Assembly: GCA_905215205.1 (NCBI GenBank)
Contig: CAJMPK010000001.1
Span: 1-64,000, forward strand
DNA from: an uncultured bacterium
GTDB taxonomy: Bacteria; Actinomycetota; Coriobacteriia; Coriobacteriales; Coriobacteriaceae
Reading direction: 5' to 3'
DNA: 64,000 bases
Each line of letters begins with the position of its first letter. Position 1 is the stretch's first letter. A program made the translations under genes and the position numbers. Positions 25,608 to 33,176 of the stretch are shown one piece after another. The notes beneath the pieces are model-generated. The model had not been told where the DNA came from and made no database searches. It was given only the letters and a program-made list of their open reading frames with translations.

Positions 25608-25641
25608 TAGATACACTTAACTTATAAGTTAAGTGTATCTA
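25608..25641. promoter_or_regulatory. 34-bp perfect palindrome, operator of the TAC module
   Basis: TAGATACACTTAACTTA is followed immediately by its exact reverse complement, with no spacer, 17 bases upstream of the toxin start codon. A perfect 34-bp palindrome in this position is what an XRE antitoxin dimer (or two dimers) would bind for autoregulation. The palindrome overlaps the likely promoter region. Confidence 0.8.
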
Positions 25642-25707
25642 TTTAAATACAAATAACAAGGTATAAGCTAGATTCCGCAGCCCCAAATCGATAAACAATC
25701 CAACCAA

Positions 25708-26050
25708 GTTGGTGCTCAATCCGGAAGTATGCGGAAAATTCCCGGAATACAGAGCGCACCGGAATGACGAAACGCTTCTACCTGCGATTCCTTTATGCGG
25801 AAAACCGTTGTGCTCGAGGGTTCCGAAATTTGCCGCATGCTTCCGTCGGACGCTTCCGGAAGTGCGATGAAAAACCGAAATCGGCAGACCAAGCCCCGGT
25901 TTTGAGCTCCGGCGACCTGCGGTTTTGTTGGCAAAAATCGGGTTGTGCTCGGAGGTTTCCGGTTTCCCCGCACTTCCGAAAAACACGCTTAAACTGCGCG
26001 TCCCGAAGCGGAAAACCGCCGGATATTTGTTTCCCCAAATGGGGTCCTTG
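25708..26050. repeat. Degenerate repeat region between the TAC module and the IS element
   Basis: No convincing gene lies between 25642 and 26191. Three degenerate copies of a motif beginning GTTG(G)TGCTC and followed by CCGGAAG/TTCCG-rich sequence start at 25708, 25807 and 25942. The open frames here repeat similar short peptides and lack good ribosome binding sites, so I read them as non-coding repeats. The region is rich in GGAAA/TTTCC and contains the palindrome CTTCCGGAAG. Confidence 0.5.
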
Positions 26051-26077
26051 TTTTGCCAAGCCGAATAGTACGTCTAA

Positions 26078-26126
26078 ATAAAAAAAGAGGACCGACGCAT
26101 CAACCCTCTTCGGGTGTCGCCCGAAG
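26078..26126 (-). terminator. Terminator-like region with two competing hairpins
   Basis: On the minus strand a CTTCGGG/CCCGAAG hairpin (26108-26126) overlaps a second stem AAGAGG/CCTCTT (26085-26110) that is followed by TTTTTTT. The two stems share bases, so only one can form. It follows the truncated gene at 26192-26547 on the same strand and probably terminated it. Confidence 0.5.
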
Positions 26127-26191
26127 GCTTCCACCGCAATTAAGTGTTTCTAGTCGATAACCTTTGCTTGTAAAAGGCGAAGATGATTCAC

Positions 26192-26547
26192 CTAGCCAAC
26201 AACCATCCAGTCACTACCGGCAGTACCCGAAATCTTAGAGGAATCGCCGATGCACACGATAGTCGCCGAAGCGCCGGGCACATACTTGACCTCAAGAACG
26301 GGAACACTTTGCTCCTTAAGCCTAGAGGTCATCTCGGTTAGCTGAGTTTTATTCACGTCATTTTTGCTGACCAGCTTAACGCCATTGGCATCATTTTCAT
26401 TCAGACAGGATACAACCGTGTTGTAATCGGACCAATAACAGTACTCTCCAGAAAGCCATCCAAGCTCAGTAGCGCATATCGATCCAGTCGCAGAAACCGT
26501 CTTTGGAAGCAATCCGTAGCGCTGCCTTTCCTCAGGTGACGCATAAT
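26192..26547 (-). pseudogene. 3' remnant of a gene truncated by the IS256-family element
   Basis: About 118 codons of open frame end at a normal stop and a terminator, but the frame extends 5' directly into the left end of the IS. The only ATG (26629) lies inside the IS, so the natural N-terminus is lost. The remaining peptide ('SATGSICATELGWLSGEYCY', 'GASATIVCIGDSSKISGTAG') has two cysteines and a Gly/Ser-rich end; I do not recognise a family. No continuation of the gene is visible on the other side of the IS, so a deletion probably accompanied the insertion. Confidence 0.6.
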
Positions 26548-27884
26548 TTCTTTCGCAAATTGACAACCGCATAGCGGAACACGGCCCGCGCCCCGTCATA
26601 TGATTTCTAGCGACTAAACAACAAATCACCGACGAAGGGGGGCACGGGCCGTGTCTGCGAACATCGTATCAGTCGACGAGGAGTCGCTGCGCAACGACAT
26701 AAAGAATCTGGTGAGGAAGACCGTAGAGGAGACGCTCAACGCGCTGCTCGACGAGGAGGCGTCGGAGCTCGTCGGGGCCGGGCGCTACGAGAGGACGGCG
26801 GGCCGGGAGGCCTACCGCAGCGGCCATTACACGAGGAGGCTCGTCACGGGAGCCGGGGAAGTCGAGCTCAGCGTGCCGAAGCTCCGCGGGGCGACCTTCC
26901 AGACGGCCGTCATCGAGCGCTACCGCAGGCGCGAGACCTCGGTCGAGGAGGCCATCGTCGAGATGTACCTGGCGGGCGTCTCGACCAGGAGGATCGAGGA
27001 CGTCTCCGAGCTCCTGTGGGGAGCGCCGGTGTCCTCCGGCACCGTCTCCAACCTCAACGAGAGGGCCTTCGCGTCCATCGAGGCCTGGCGGCAGAGGCCG
27101 CTCGATGGCGGCTACCCCTACGTCTTCATCGACGGCATCTACCTCAAGCGCAGCTGGGGAGGGTCCTACGAGAACGTGGCCGTGCTGGTCGCCATCGGCG
27201 TCAACTCCGCCGGCGACCGGGAGATCATCGGCTGCTCCGAGGGGTACACCGAGTCCGCGGAGTCCTGGCGCGAGTTCTTCTCCTGGCTCAAGGGGCGCGG
27301 GCTCTCCGGCGTGCGGCTCGTCACCGGCGACAAGTGCGCGGGGATGCTCGGTGCGCTCGAGGAGGTGTTCCCCGGGGCCCGCTACCAGCGCTGCACGGTG
27401 CATTTCTACCGCAACGTGCTGGGAAGGGTGCCCGTGACCAGGCGGAAGGCCGCGGCGCGCATGCTGAAGGCGATCCACGCGCAGGAATCGCGCGAGGCAT
27501 GCGCCAGAAAGGCCGAGGAGGTGGCGGAGAAGCTGGAGTCGATGCGGCTCGGGGCGGCCGCGAGGACGGTGCGCGACGGGTTCGCCGAGACGCTTGCCTA
27601 CACGGAATTCCCGCCTGAGCACTGGCGCCGGATCAGGACGAACAACGGGATCGAGCGCATCAACCGCGAGATCAGGAGGAGGACGAGGGTCGTCGGGACC
27701 TTCCCGGACGGCAATTCGGCCCTCATGCTGGTGACGGCGAGGCTGAAGTACATAGTGGAGCACGAGTGGGGCAAGAGGAGGTACCTGGACATGTCGAAGC
27801 TGGAGGAGATGGACGAGCTGAGGGGAAAGGCGGAGGGCTAGAAGAGGACGGGGCCGAGGACGGTTAAATCAATTTGCGAAAGAA
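26548..27884 (+). mobile_element. IS256-family insertion sequence
   Basis: Terminal inverted repeats TTCTTTCGCAAATTGA (26548-26563) and its exact complement (27869-27884) bracket a Mutator-type transposase gene. The element is about 1.34 kb, the normal size for IS256-family members. The flanks (CGCATAAT left, TCTTGACG right) show no 8-9 bp target duplication, which suggests a deletion or recombination after insertion, or ends a few bases beyond the recognisable repeat. It sits at the downstream end of the capsule operon. Confidence 0.85.
26651..27841 (+). CDS. IS256/Mutator-family transposase
   Basis: 396-residue DDE transposase. N-terminal DNA-binding part with 'LVRKTVEETLNALLDEEASE', then the family signature region: first Asp in 'YVFIDGIYLK', second in 'VRLVTGDKCAGML', the C-x2-H 'YQRCTVHFYRNVL', and the catalytic Glu in 'RTNNGIERINREIRRRT'. 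Length is complete. It starts at GTG (26651) after GGGGGG. Much higher GC than the neighbouring capsule genes, a sign of independent origin. It looks intact and possibly active. Confidence 0.95.
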   Translation: MSANIVSVDEESLRNDIKNLVRKTVEETLNALLDEEASELVGAGRYERTAGREAYRSGHYTRRLVTGAGEVELSVPKLRGATFQTAVIERYRRRETSVEEAIVEMYLAGVSTRRIEDVSELLWGAPVSSGTVSNLNERAFASIEAWRQRPLDGGYPYVFIDGIYLKRSWGGSYENVAVLVAIGVNSAGDREIIGCSEGYTESAESWREFFSWLKGRGLSGVRLVTGDKCAGMLGALEEVFPGARYQRCTVHFYRNVLGRVPVTRRKAAARMLKAIHAQESREACARKAEEVAEKLESMRLGAAARTVRDGFAETLAYTEFPPEHWRRIRTNNGIERINREIRRRTRVVGTFPDGNSALMLVTARLKYIVEHEWGKRRYLDMSKLEEMDELRGKAEG

Positions 27885-27897
27885 TCTTGACGGTACC

Positions 27898-27923
27898 GGG
27901 GCACCGACTCGCATCGGTGCCCC
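27898..27923. other. GC-rich hairpin right of the IS element
   Basis: Perfect 10-bp stem GGGGCACCGA/TCGGTGCCCC with loop CTCGCA. No U-tract on either strand. It lies between the IS end and the stop of the last capsule-operon gene and may be the old end-of-operon hairpin. Confidence 0.5.
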
Positions 27924-27976
27924 GTAAGATAATTCGCACTTCCTTAAATCCGATAAGTAATTTCTGCCTTACCGGA

Positions 27977-29034
27977 CTATTCACCTTCGATTGAATTAAC
28001 CCATTCATCAAATGAATCAAGCATACGTCCGACGAAACAAGAGTCGATAAATTTAAACAAAGGCTGTTCAAAAAACCTCTGCCTCATTAGATCCAATAGA
28101 ACACAAGCAACAAATAACGCGCAGGCGAAAATAATGCCCTCGAATAGCAGCACGATAGAGGGAGAACTATAGATCGAGGCAAGAGACGGCCACAACGTCT
28201 TTCTCACCAGCCAGTTTTCATGTATTAAATAAACAGCGAAAGAACCAGATGCCATCATATTGATAGAAAGGATTGAACCAATTTTTAGTTCCGATGCAAC
28301 TCTAAACACGCAGACGGATATGCACAGCATGAAAACCGAGTTCATTGCAGTAAGGGGCATCTTACGAACTCCACAAGCGCAAGATATTACAAAGCTGGAT
28401 ATATAGATGACAGCAAAGCAAATGCCAATCAGTCTATAATCCAGGCGCCTAGACCACGAAATCCCCCAAAGACGAATATATCCAGCAATTAGATATAGAT
28501 AAACGAACCATACAAACCCATTAACAATAAAATCCATGTGGGTAAACGTCGGAATAACCGACAAAGGGACAAACATGAAAATTAAAAATCTATAAAGCTG
28601 CTTTTGACTGAGCTTATTCAATGGTAGCCTCAAGACCGGACTAACAATAACCATGCCGATATATGAAGTTACAAACCAATACATTGAGCTAATACAAGGA
28701 ATGAAAGACTTGACAACGTTAGAGCCGCTGTCAACAACAGCTGGATTAAAGATCAGATAAAGCAAAAGAATGTTTACTGAATAAAACACTGTTTCAAATA
28801 CCACACGCAGCAGCGATCTGGATTTGAAAGTCGAGCAAGCTGTCATATAACCAGATATCAGAATGAACAGATTTACACCGAGCTTCCCCCCCCCCATGCA
28901 AGAAGCAATAAAACACCCGTCTTAATGGGATCGTCAGCGGTAGCCGGCGCATAGTAACCCAAATGATGCAAAACTATTAACATCATCGAAACAATACGCA
29001 GCAGCTCGAAATTTGACTGACGTTGTTTATTCAT
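27977..29034 (-). pseudogene. Acyltransferase family 3, frame broken at G10 tract (probably phase-variable, OFF)
   Basis: Membrane O-acyltransferase with about ten hydrophobic segments, expected to acylate a surface polysaccharide. Reading starts at ATG 29034 (GGGAG upstream) with the family N-terminus 'NFELLRIVSMMLIVLHHLGY', runs into a G10 tract at 28886-28895 and stops seven bases later in frame (S-S-V-stop). The remaining protein ('KLGVNLFILISGYM' onward, to 27977) continues in another frame. Eleven or eight G's would join them as '...LLLLAWGGGKLGVNLFILIS', the classical 'GGKxGVxxFFLISGY' motif. An ATG inside the tract junction could start a shorter product lacking the first helix and catalytic His region. 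Last gene of the capsule operon. Confidence 0.8.
28886..28895 (-). repeat. Poly-G tract (G10) in acyltransferase gene
   Basis: Ten consecutive G on the coding strand at codon 49-52 of the acyltransferase. The length puts the two halves of the gene out of frame; 8 or 11 would restore it. This is the longest homopolymer that I found in the window. Confidence 0.9.
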
Positions 29035-29065
29035 GTTTCTCCCAAATACTGAAATTGACTATTTG

Positions 29066-30251
29066 CTAGTCCCTTCCCAACCGCAAGCATTTCCCATAAG
29101 TAGCCGTTGCTATCTCATGCAGAAGCACGATAACCCACTCCGCAGCACTGTTTATCATCGAACTAAAGGGCCTCATGAGCCTTTGGCGTAGAAGATCAAA
29201 GAGAATACAAGAAACGAATACTCCCATCGCCACAGCCAGCGAGAACATCATATACGCCATGCCATTCAGGCCCAAAGAGCCCACAGCGGCGCCGATCAGA
29301 CGAGATGCTACCGTGTCAGTAAGAATAAGGTAAACGGCCAGCGTGCCAGTAGCCGCCTTATTGATAATCAGATTAGTCCGGGGATTTTTCGTTGATGCGA
29401 TTATCAGCGCACCAAGCGCGAGAAACATCGGGGGAAGGCACGCCGGTGTATTAAGCCAAAGCTGATGACCAAGCATAGATTTGCCCATAATCAGCAACGG
29501 AAACCCAAACAGAACCTGTGTCCCGATTCCCAACGCAAGTCCCAATGCCAACAATCGTTTTCCCAGGCGCCCATTCAGAAGAATCTCTGAATAATGCCAT
29601 CGAAGACAGGTTATTAATACGTATTGGTAAACAAATAGCCAAACTGAATAGGACATATCGAATCGAATTAACCCATTCAGAAAAGAATATGGGAACAGAG
29701 AATAGAGAAGCAACAGGACAAAGCAAAGAAGCGAATGGGTCCGTTTGTCCAATACCCGAAGTCCCTCGCATAAAAAAGGGCAGAGCAGCAGAAAAATCGC
29801 ATAGCTCGTTGTGTACCACCAATGCGAAGACATCAAGGGAAAGAAAGCACCAAACAAAGCGTGGAACAAACCGCCCAGCGAGAAAGAACCTCCTTCTGCG
29901 CATTGAGTCGCCAACGTTGTCGCAAATAGGATTGTCCCATAGAACAAAAGCTGCGCCTCGAGCGTACAGACGCGTTTGACGTTCTTCCCAAGTCCCTGGA
30001 TCTCCTCAGATAAGAACCATGCGCTGATGCCAAAGAACAGACAGTCACCAAGCCCACCGAAGTTGGATAGTAAATTCACCAAGAACAGCGCTATACCCCC
30101 CCGGAAAGCAAGCGGAGGAAAGAGAGTCGTAATCCCAGGGAAAGTGGTTAAGGGCAATACATGCCATGCCCAATAAGCGCAGGGACTCAACATTTGAGTT
30201 ACGATCCTTGGCAGATCTTCGTTTAACTGATGCTGCTATTACACTTCCCAT
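29066..30251 (-). pseudogene. Acyltransferase family 3, frame broken at G7 tract (probably phase-variable, OFF)
   Basis: Second membrane acyltransferase. ATG 30251 (GAGGAA upstream, overlapping the previous gene by 13 bases) opens a frame with the family N-terminus 'NVESLRLLGMACIALNHFPW'. At G7 (30096-30102) it shifts: the frame that started at 30251 soon stops, while the frame continuing to 29066 carries 'IALFLVNLLSNFGGLGDCLF' and ten membrane segments. Six or nine G's would fuse them as 'SACFPGGIALFLVNLL'. An internal start upstream of the tract in the second frame lacks the catalytic N-terminus. Probable substrate: the capsule repeat unit. Confidence 0.78.
30096..30102 (-). repeat. Poly-G tract (G7) in second acyltransferase gene
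   Basis: Seven G on the coding strand (CCGGGGGGGTATAG), located at the same structural position (start of the second conserved block) as the G10 tract of the neighbouring acyltransferase. One G fewer restores the frame. Confidence 0.85.
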
Positions 30252-30769
30252 CTATTCCTCACATACATTCCAGGGTTATTAAAGTTGACGACCTTGGCGT
30301 AGTTACCGACCGCCGTGGCATTAGCAGGAATATCTTTCGTGACAACGCTCCCAGCCCCTATGGTGACGTTGTCCCCGATATGAACATTCTCGACCAGACA
30401 GCAAGCGGGACCGATATAAACGTTATCCCCGATAACCGCAGCATCACCATCAATAGCTCCGATAGTCGTGAACTGGGACAAGTTAACATTGTTGCCCAGG
30501 ATAGCAGTGGGGTTTACAACAACGGGACCGTTGTGTCCAATATATAAGCCGTAACCCACCGTGGCCCTACGATGAATCTGAATGTTTTGGCGGTTGCGAT
30601 TGGTCTTCCAGAGAATCGCACCGATTAGCTTTTCGATGCCGGTAGAGTTCACAAGCCTGAATGCAACCTGCCAACGAAACGTCTTGTTTCTAAGATATTC
30701 GGAAGCGACTCCTCGAAAGGTTGGAACGACACCGTACCTCACGGCGTCACTTTTGACGTATTCATTCAT
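30239..30769 (-). CDS. Serine O-acetyltransferase-like hexapeptide acyltransferase
   Basis: 176 residues with a left-handed beta-helix made of hexapeptide repeats: 'IHRRATVGYGLYIGHNGPVV', 'VIGDNVYIGPACCLVENVHI' and 'GDNVTIGAGSVVTKDIPANA'. This is the SAT/WcaF-like type used to O-acetylate sugars with acetyl-CoA. The ATG at 30769 overlaps the previous stop as ATGA and has GGAGGG eight bases upstream, better than an earlier in-frame ATG at 30787. Intact, unlike the other hexapeptide gene of the operon. Confidence 0.85.
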   Translation of the reverse strand: MNEYVKSDAVRYGVVPTFRGVASEYLRNKTFRWQVAFRLVNSTGIEKLIGAILWKTNRNRQNIQIHRRATVGYGLYIGHNGPVVVNPTAILGNNVNLSQFTTIGAIDGDAAVIGDNVYIGPACCLVENVHIGDNVTIGAGSVVTKDIPANATAVGNYAKVVNFNNPGMYVRNRWEV

Positions 30770-32019
30770 GAGAAAGACCCTCCACATGAAGAAATCGATT
30801 CATAGATGCGAAGCAATGTTGAGAGGTTGGCGTCCCTATCATGAGTCTTGGATGAGCGCTTACGCGAAGCATGGGAGAATTCCATAGCCAAAGAATCATC
30901 GTCAAACAGTCGTTTGACGTACCAGGCGAGCATATAAGGGGCACTCGATTGGTAGAGGAAGCCTTCCTTGCCATGATCGAGCAGATCGGAAACTCCACCA
31001 ACGTTCGACGAGACGACTGGGCAGCCGAGCAACATCGCCTCCCCGACAGAATTAGGCGAATTCTCAATAGTCGAAGGCGACACAAAGACATGCGTGCGTA
31101 GGTAGCGATCGCGCATCGCATGTGCGTCGAGCGGCCCGAGGAACCTAACGTTATCTCGAAGCCCAAGCTCGTCTATAAGGCGCGCGATGTACAGTTGATA
31201 GGAGTTGCGCCCCAGGTTGCGCTTGAGACTGTCGCGAAAGACCGTCTCCCCCGTGGTGTAAAGGACAACGTCTGGATAGTCAGCCTTGAGCATGGAAAGT
31301 GCCCGCAACGCGTAGTGGAAGCCTTTTACGGGATATGAGCACTGGCTGGCGAAAAGGCTACGCCTCTCAACGGTATCCAATTTCCAGTCGCCGGCGTAGA
31401 ACTCGTCTCGCAGCGATTCGTTGCAGTGATGATATTTGCAATTCGGGTTCACTTGGTAAGCGCAAGCCTTGTCCCACTCGGTGCGACCGATAACGTGCTT
31501 GGCAAGCCTGAGGCATTCCCTTTCGGCTTCGCCGTGGCGGATGAAGGCCAGGCGCGCCTTTTCTAGCGACGTGCAGCGAATGAAATCCCCAAAGCTCGGG
31601 TGGCGAATCACGGGTTCGGGGACGCCCTCAGCGTAGTGATATCGGCCGTATATCGACACAAGGCCCTGAATCGAGACCACCGTCGAGGCATCGATCCCCA
31701 GCTTGCAGGCAGCCTCGACGGCTTTGAGAGAGTGCGGGGCCTCGGTCCCCCATACATGCACCACATCAGGCTTGAAGGCCTCCAGTTTATCAGCGAACCA
31801 CGATGACTGGACATCCGCGGGAAACGAGCAGAAGTACAAGGCACCCGCATGTCCAGACACTTCCTCCCCGCAAGGAAAAAGGACGAGCAGTTCCGTGCCA
31901 TCCATGCCCAAGAGGCTTGACGCGGTCGAGTCGAGCCATCCACCGAATACACCGCTGTCAATCCCGGCGGCTCGCGAAACCGGCAAAGGGGCCTTGTTGC
32001 ATACCCAGGCTAAGCGCAT
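30766..32019 (-). CDS. Glycosyltransferase family 4
   Basis: 417 residues, GT-B fold. N-terminal 'MRLAWVCNKAPLPVS', middle 'LFASQCSYPVKGFHYALRAL' (donor-domain start) and C-terminal E-x7-E-type segment 'FVSPSTIENSPNSVGEAMLL' with 'GCPVVSSNVGGVSDLL'. It adds one sugar to the undecaprenyl-linked capsule repeat unit in the cytoplasm; donor and linkage cannot be told. Two bases after the next GT gene's stop and overlapping the downstream acetyltransferase start. Confidence 0.9.
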   Translation of the reverse strand: MRLAWVCNKAPLPVSRAAGIDSGVFGGWLDSTASSLLGMDGTELLVLFPCGEEVSGHAGALYFCSFPADVQSSWFADKLEAFKPDVVHVWGTEAPHSLKAVEAACKLGIDASTVVSIQGLVSIYGRYHYAEGVPEPVIRHPSFGDFIRCTSLEKARLAFIRHGEAERECLRLAKHVIGRTEWDKACAYQVNPNCKYHHCNESLRDEFYAGDWKLDTVERRSLFASQCSYPVKGFHYALRALSMLKADYPDVVLYTTGETVFRDSLKRNLGRNSYQLYIARLIDELGLRDNVRFLGPLDAHAMRDRYLRTHVFVSPSTIENSPNSVGEAMLLGCPVVSSNVGGVSDLLDHGKEGFLYQSSAPYMLAWYVKRLFDDDSLAMEFSHASRKRSSKTHDRDANLSTLLRIYESISSCGGSFS

Positions 32020-32021
32020 TC

Positions 32022-33173
32022 TTAAAATCCTTTCTCGCCAAACAAGAAACAGGCCAATTGGTTGGAATAGACGCGATAGTCAAGCAATCGTCTTGCAGTC
32101 GAAACCGATTCCCCGCGCATGCGCGCACGCTCAGCAGGTGAGAGCGCGATGGCACGCCTCAGGGCGTTGGCGCACGCGCTCGCCGAGTAGTCATCAACCA
32201 CGACGGCGTTCGTGCCATCCGAAAGGAACTCGCCAAGGTCGGACGTTAGATTCGAAATCACGGGGACGCCGCTACCGAGACTCTCCGTCACCTTGGTTGG
32301 CATGCCCGCCTGGGCGAAGGTCTTCGAGGGGTCGCGCATTAAAAAGGTAAATTCGCTGCAATGCAGCGCCTCGACGACCTCGGAGCGTGGAACGCGGCCG
32401 TGGGCACAAACGCACTCCGGCAAAGGCTCCCCGTCACGCATAAGTCCACGCGCCTGACCATCGGTCACACCGTACAGGTCAAGTCGCAGGCGCCCCCTCT
32501 CATCCGCGGACAGCTCGCTTATCGCCGCGAGCACGATGTGGAGCGCGTCCTTCTTTGCAGGCGATCCCGCGTACATCAAGCGCACCTCGCCCTTCGGCCA
32601 GACTGAAATATCGCGCGGCGCAAGTTCCTCGATATCGAGGACGGCGGGGACACGCAGGACGTTGCAGCCCCTCGCCTTAAAATGGCGCTGGAGATAGCTG
32701 CTGATGGCTATAACCTTGACAGCAGGGTCAACGGCCTGCGTGAGAAGTCTGATGTGATCGAGGTACCCACCGTCCCGCTCGCCCTTCGGGAACTGTTCGG
32801 GTTCGAACCACTCGGTGAAATCACCGGCAAAGACCGTCCCGCGGCTTCGGCACGCCGCCTTCATCGCCTCTACCGACCTTGCGGGAAGAAAAGAGAAGAC
32901 GATAGCATCGTACTCATCGACGTGTGCACGCACGAAAGAAGCGGCCCTTTGGCCCATCAGCCTCCACATCGCCCAGTTGAGAAACTTGTTATCGGGATAA
33001 GGGTTGAGCGTGTGGCATTTAAAGCCGTCGAACACCGACTCGTCGCCCATACCGCAGAGTTCAACGTCGCAGCCCTGCATCCGAAGAGCGCGAGCCAGCA
33101 TAAGAAGCCGGGTGGCTCCGGCATCGCCCTCAGGGAACTGGAAGGACGATATGAATAGGACCCTCTTTGACAC
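32022..33173 (-). CDS. Glycosyltransferase family 4
   Basis: 383 residues, GT-B. Starts 'VLFISSFQFPEGDAGATRLL', a WbnK/WbuB-like N-terminus seen in L-FucNAc-containing O-antigen loci, with 'VRLMYAGSPAKKDALHIVLA' opening the donor domain and 'GMPTKVTESLGSGVPVIS' containing the ligand Glu. GTG start at 33173 with GGGAGG six bases upstream. It directly follows capG, so FucNAc transfer is a reasonable but unproven guess. Confidence 0.88.
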   Translation of the reverse strand: MSKRVLFISSFQFPEGDAGATRLLMLARALRMQGCDVELCGMGDESVFDGFKCHTLNPYPDNKFLNWAMWRLMGQRAASFVRAHVDEYDAIVFSFLPARSVEAMKAACRSRGTVFAGDFTEWFEPEQFPKGERDGGYLDHIRLLTQAVDPAVKVIAISSYLQRHFKARGCNVLRVPAVLDIEELAPRDISVWPKGEVRLMYAGSPAKKDALHIVLAAISELSADERGRLRLDLYGVTDGQARGLMRDGEPLPECVCAHGRVPRSEVVEALHCSEFTFLMRDPSKTFAQAGMPTKVTESLGSGVPVISNLTSDLGEFLSDGTNAVVVDDYSASACANALRRAIALSPAERARMRGESVSTARRLLDYRVYSNQLACFLFGEKGF

Positions 33174-33176
33174 GCC

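Noticed and set aside
25639..26134. Two overlapping minus-strand open frames of 113-115 codons
   Set aside because: They repeat similar short peptides, have no ribosome binding site and no recognisable fold. I treat the region as degenerate repeats.
26548..26629. Start codon of the truncated gene inside the IS end
   Set aside because: The ATG at 26629 and following 27 codons lie in IS sequence, so they are a chance in-frame extension and not the natural N-terminus.
26540..27892. Target-site duplication of the IS256-family element
   Set aside because: The eight bases on each side (CGCATAAT and TCTTGACG) do not match in either orientation.
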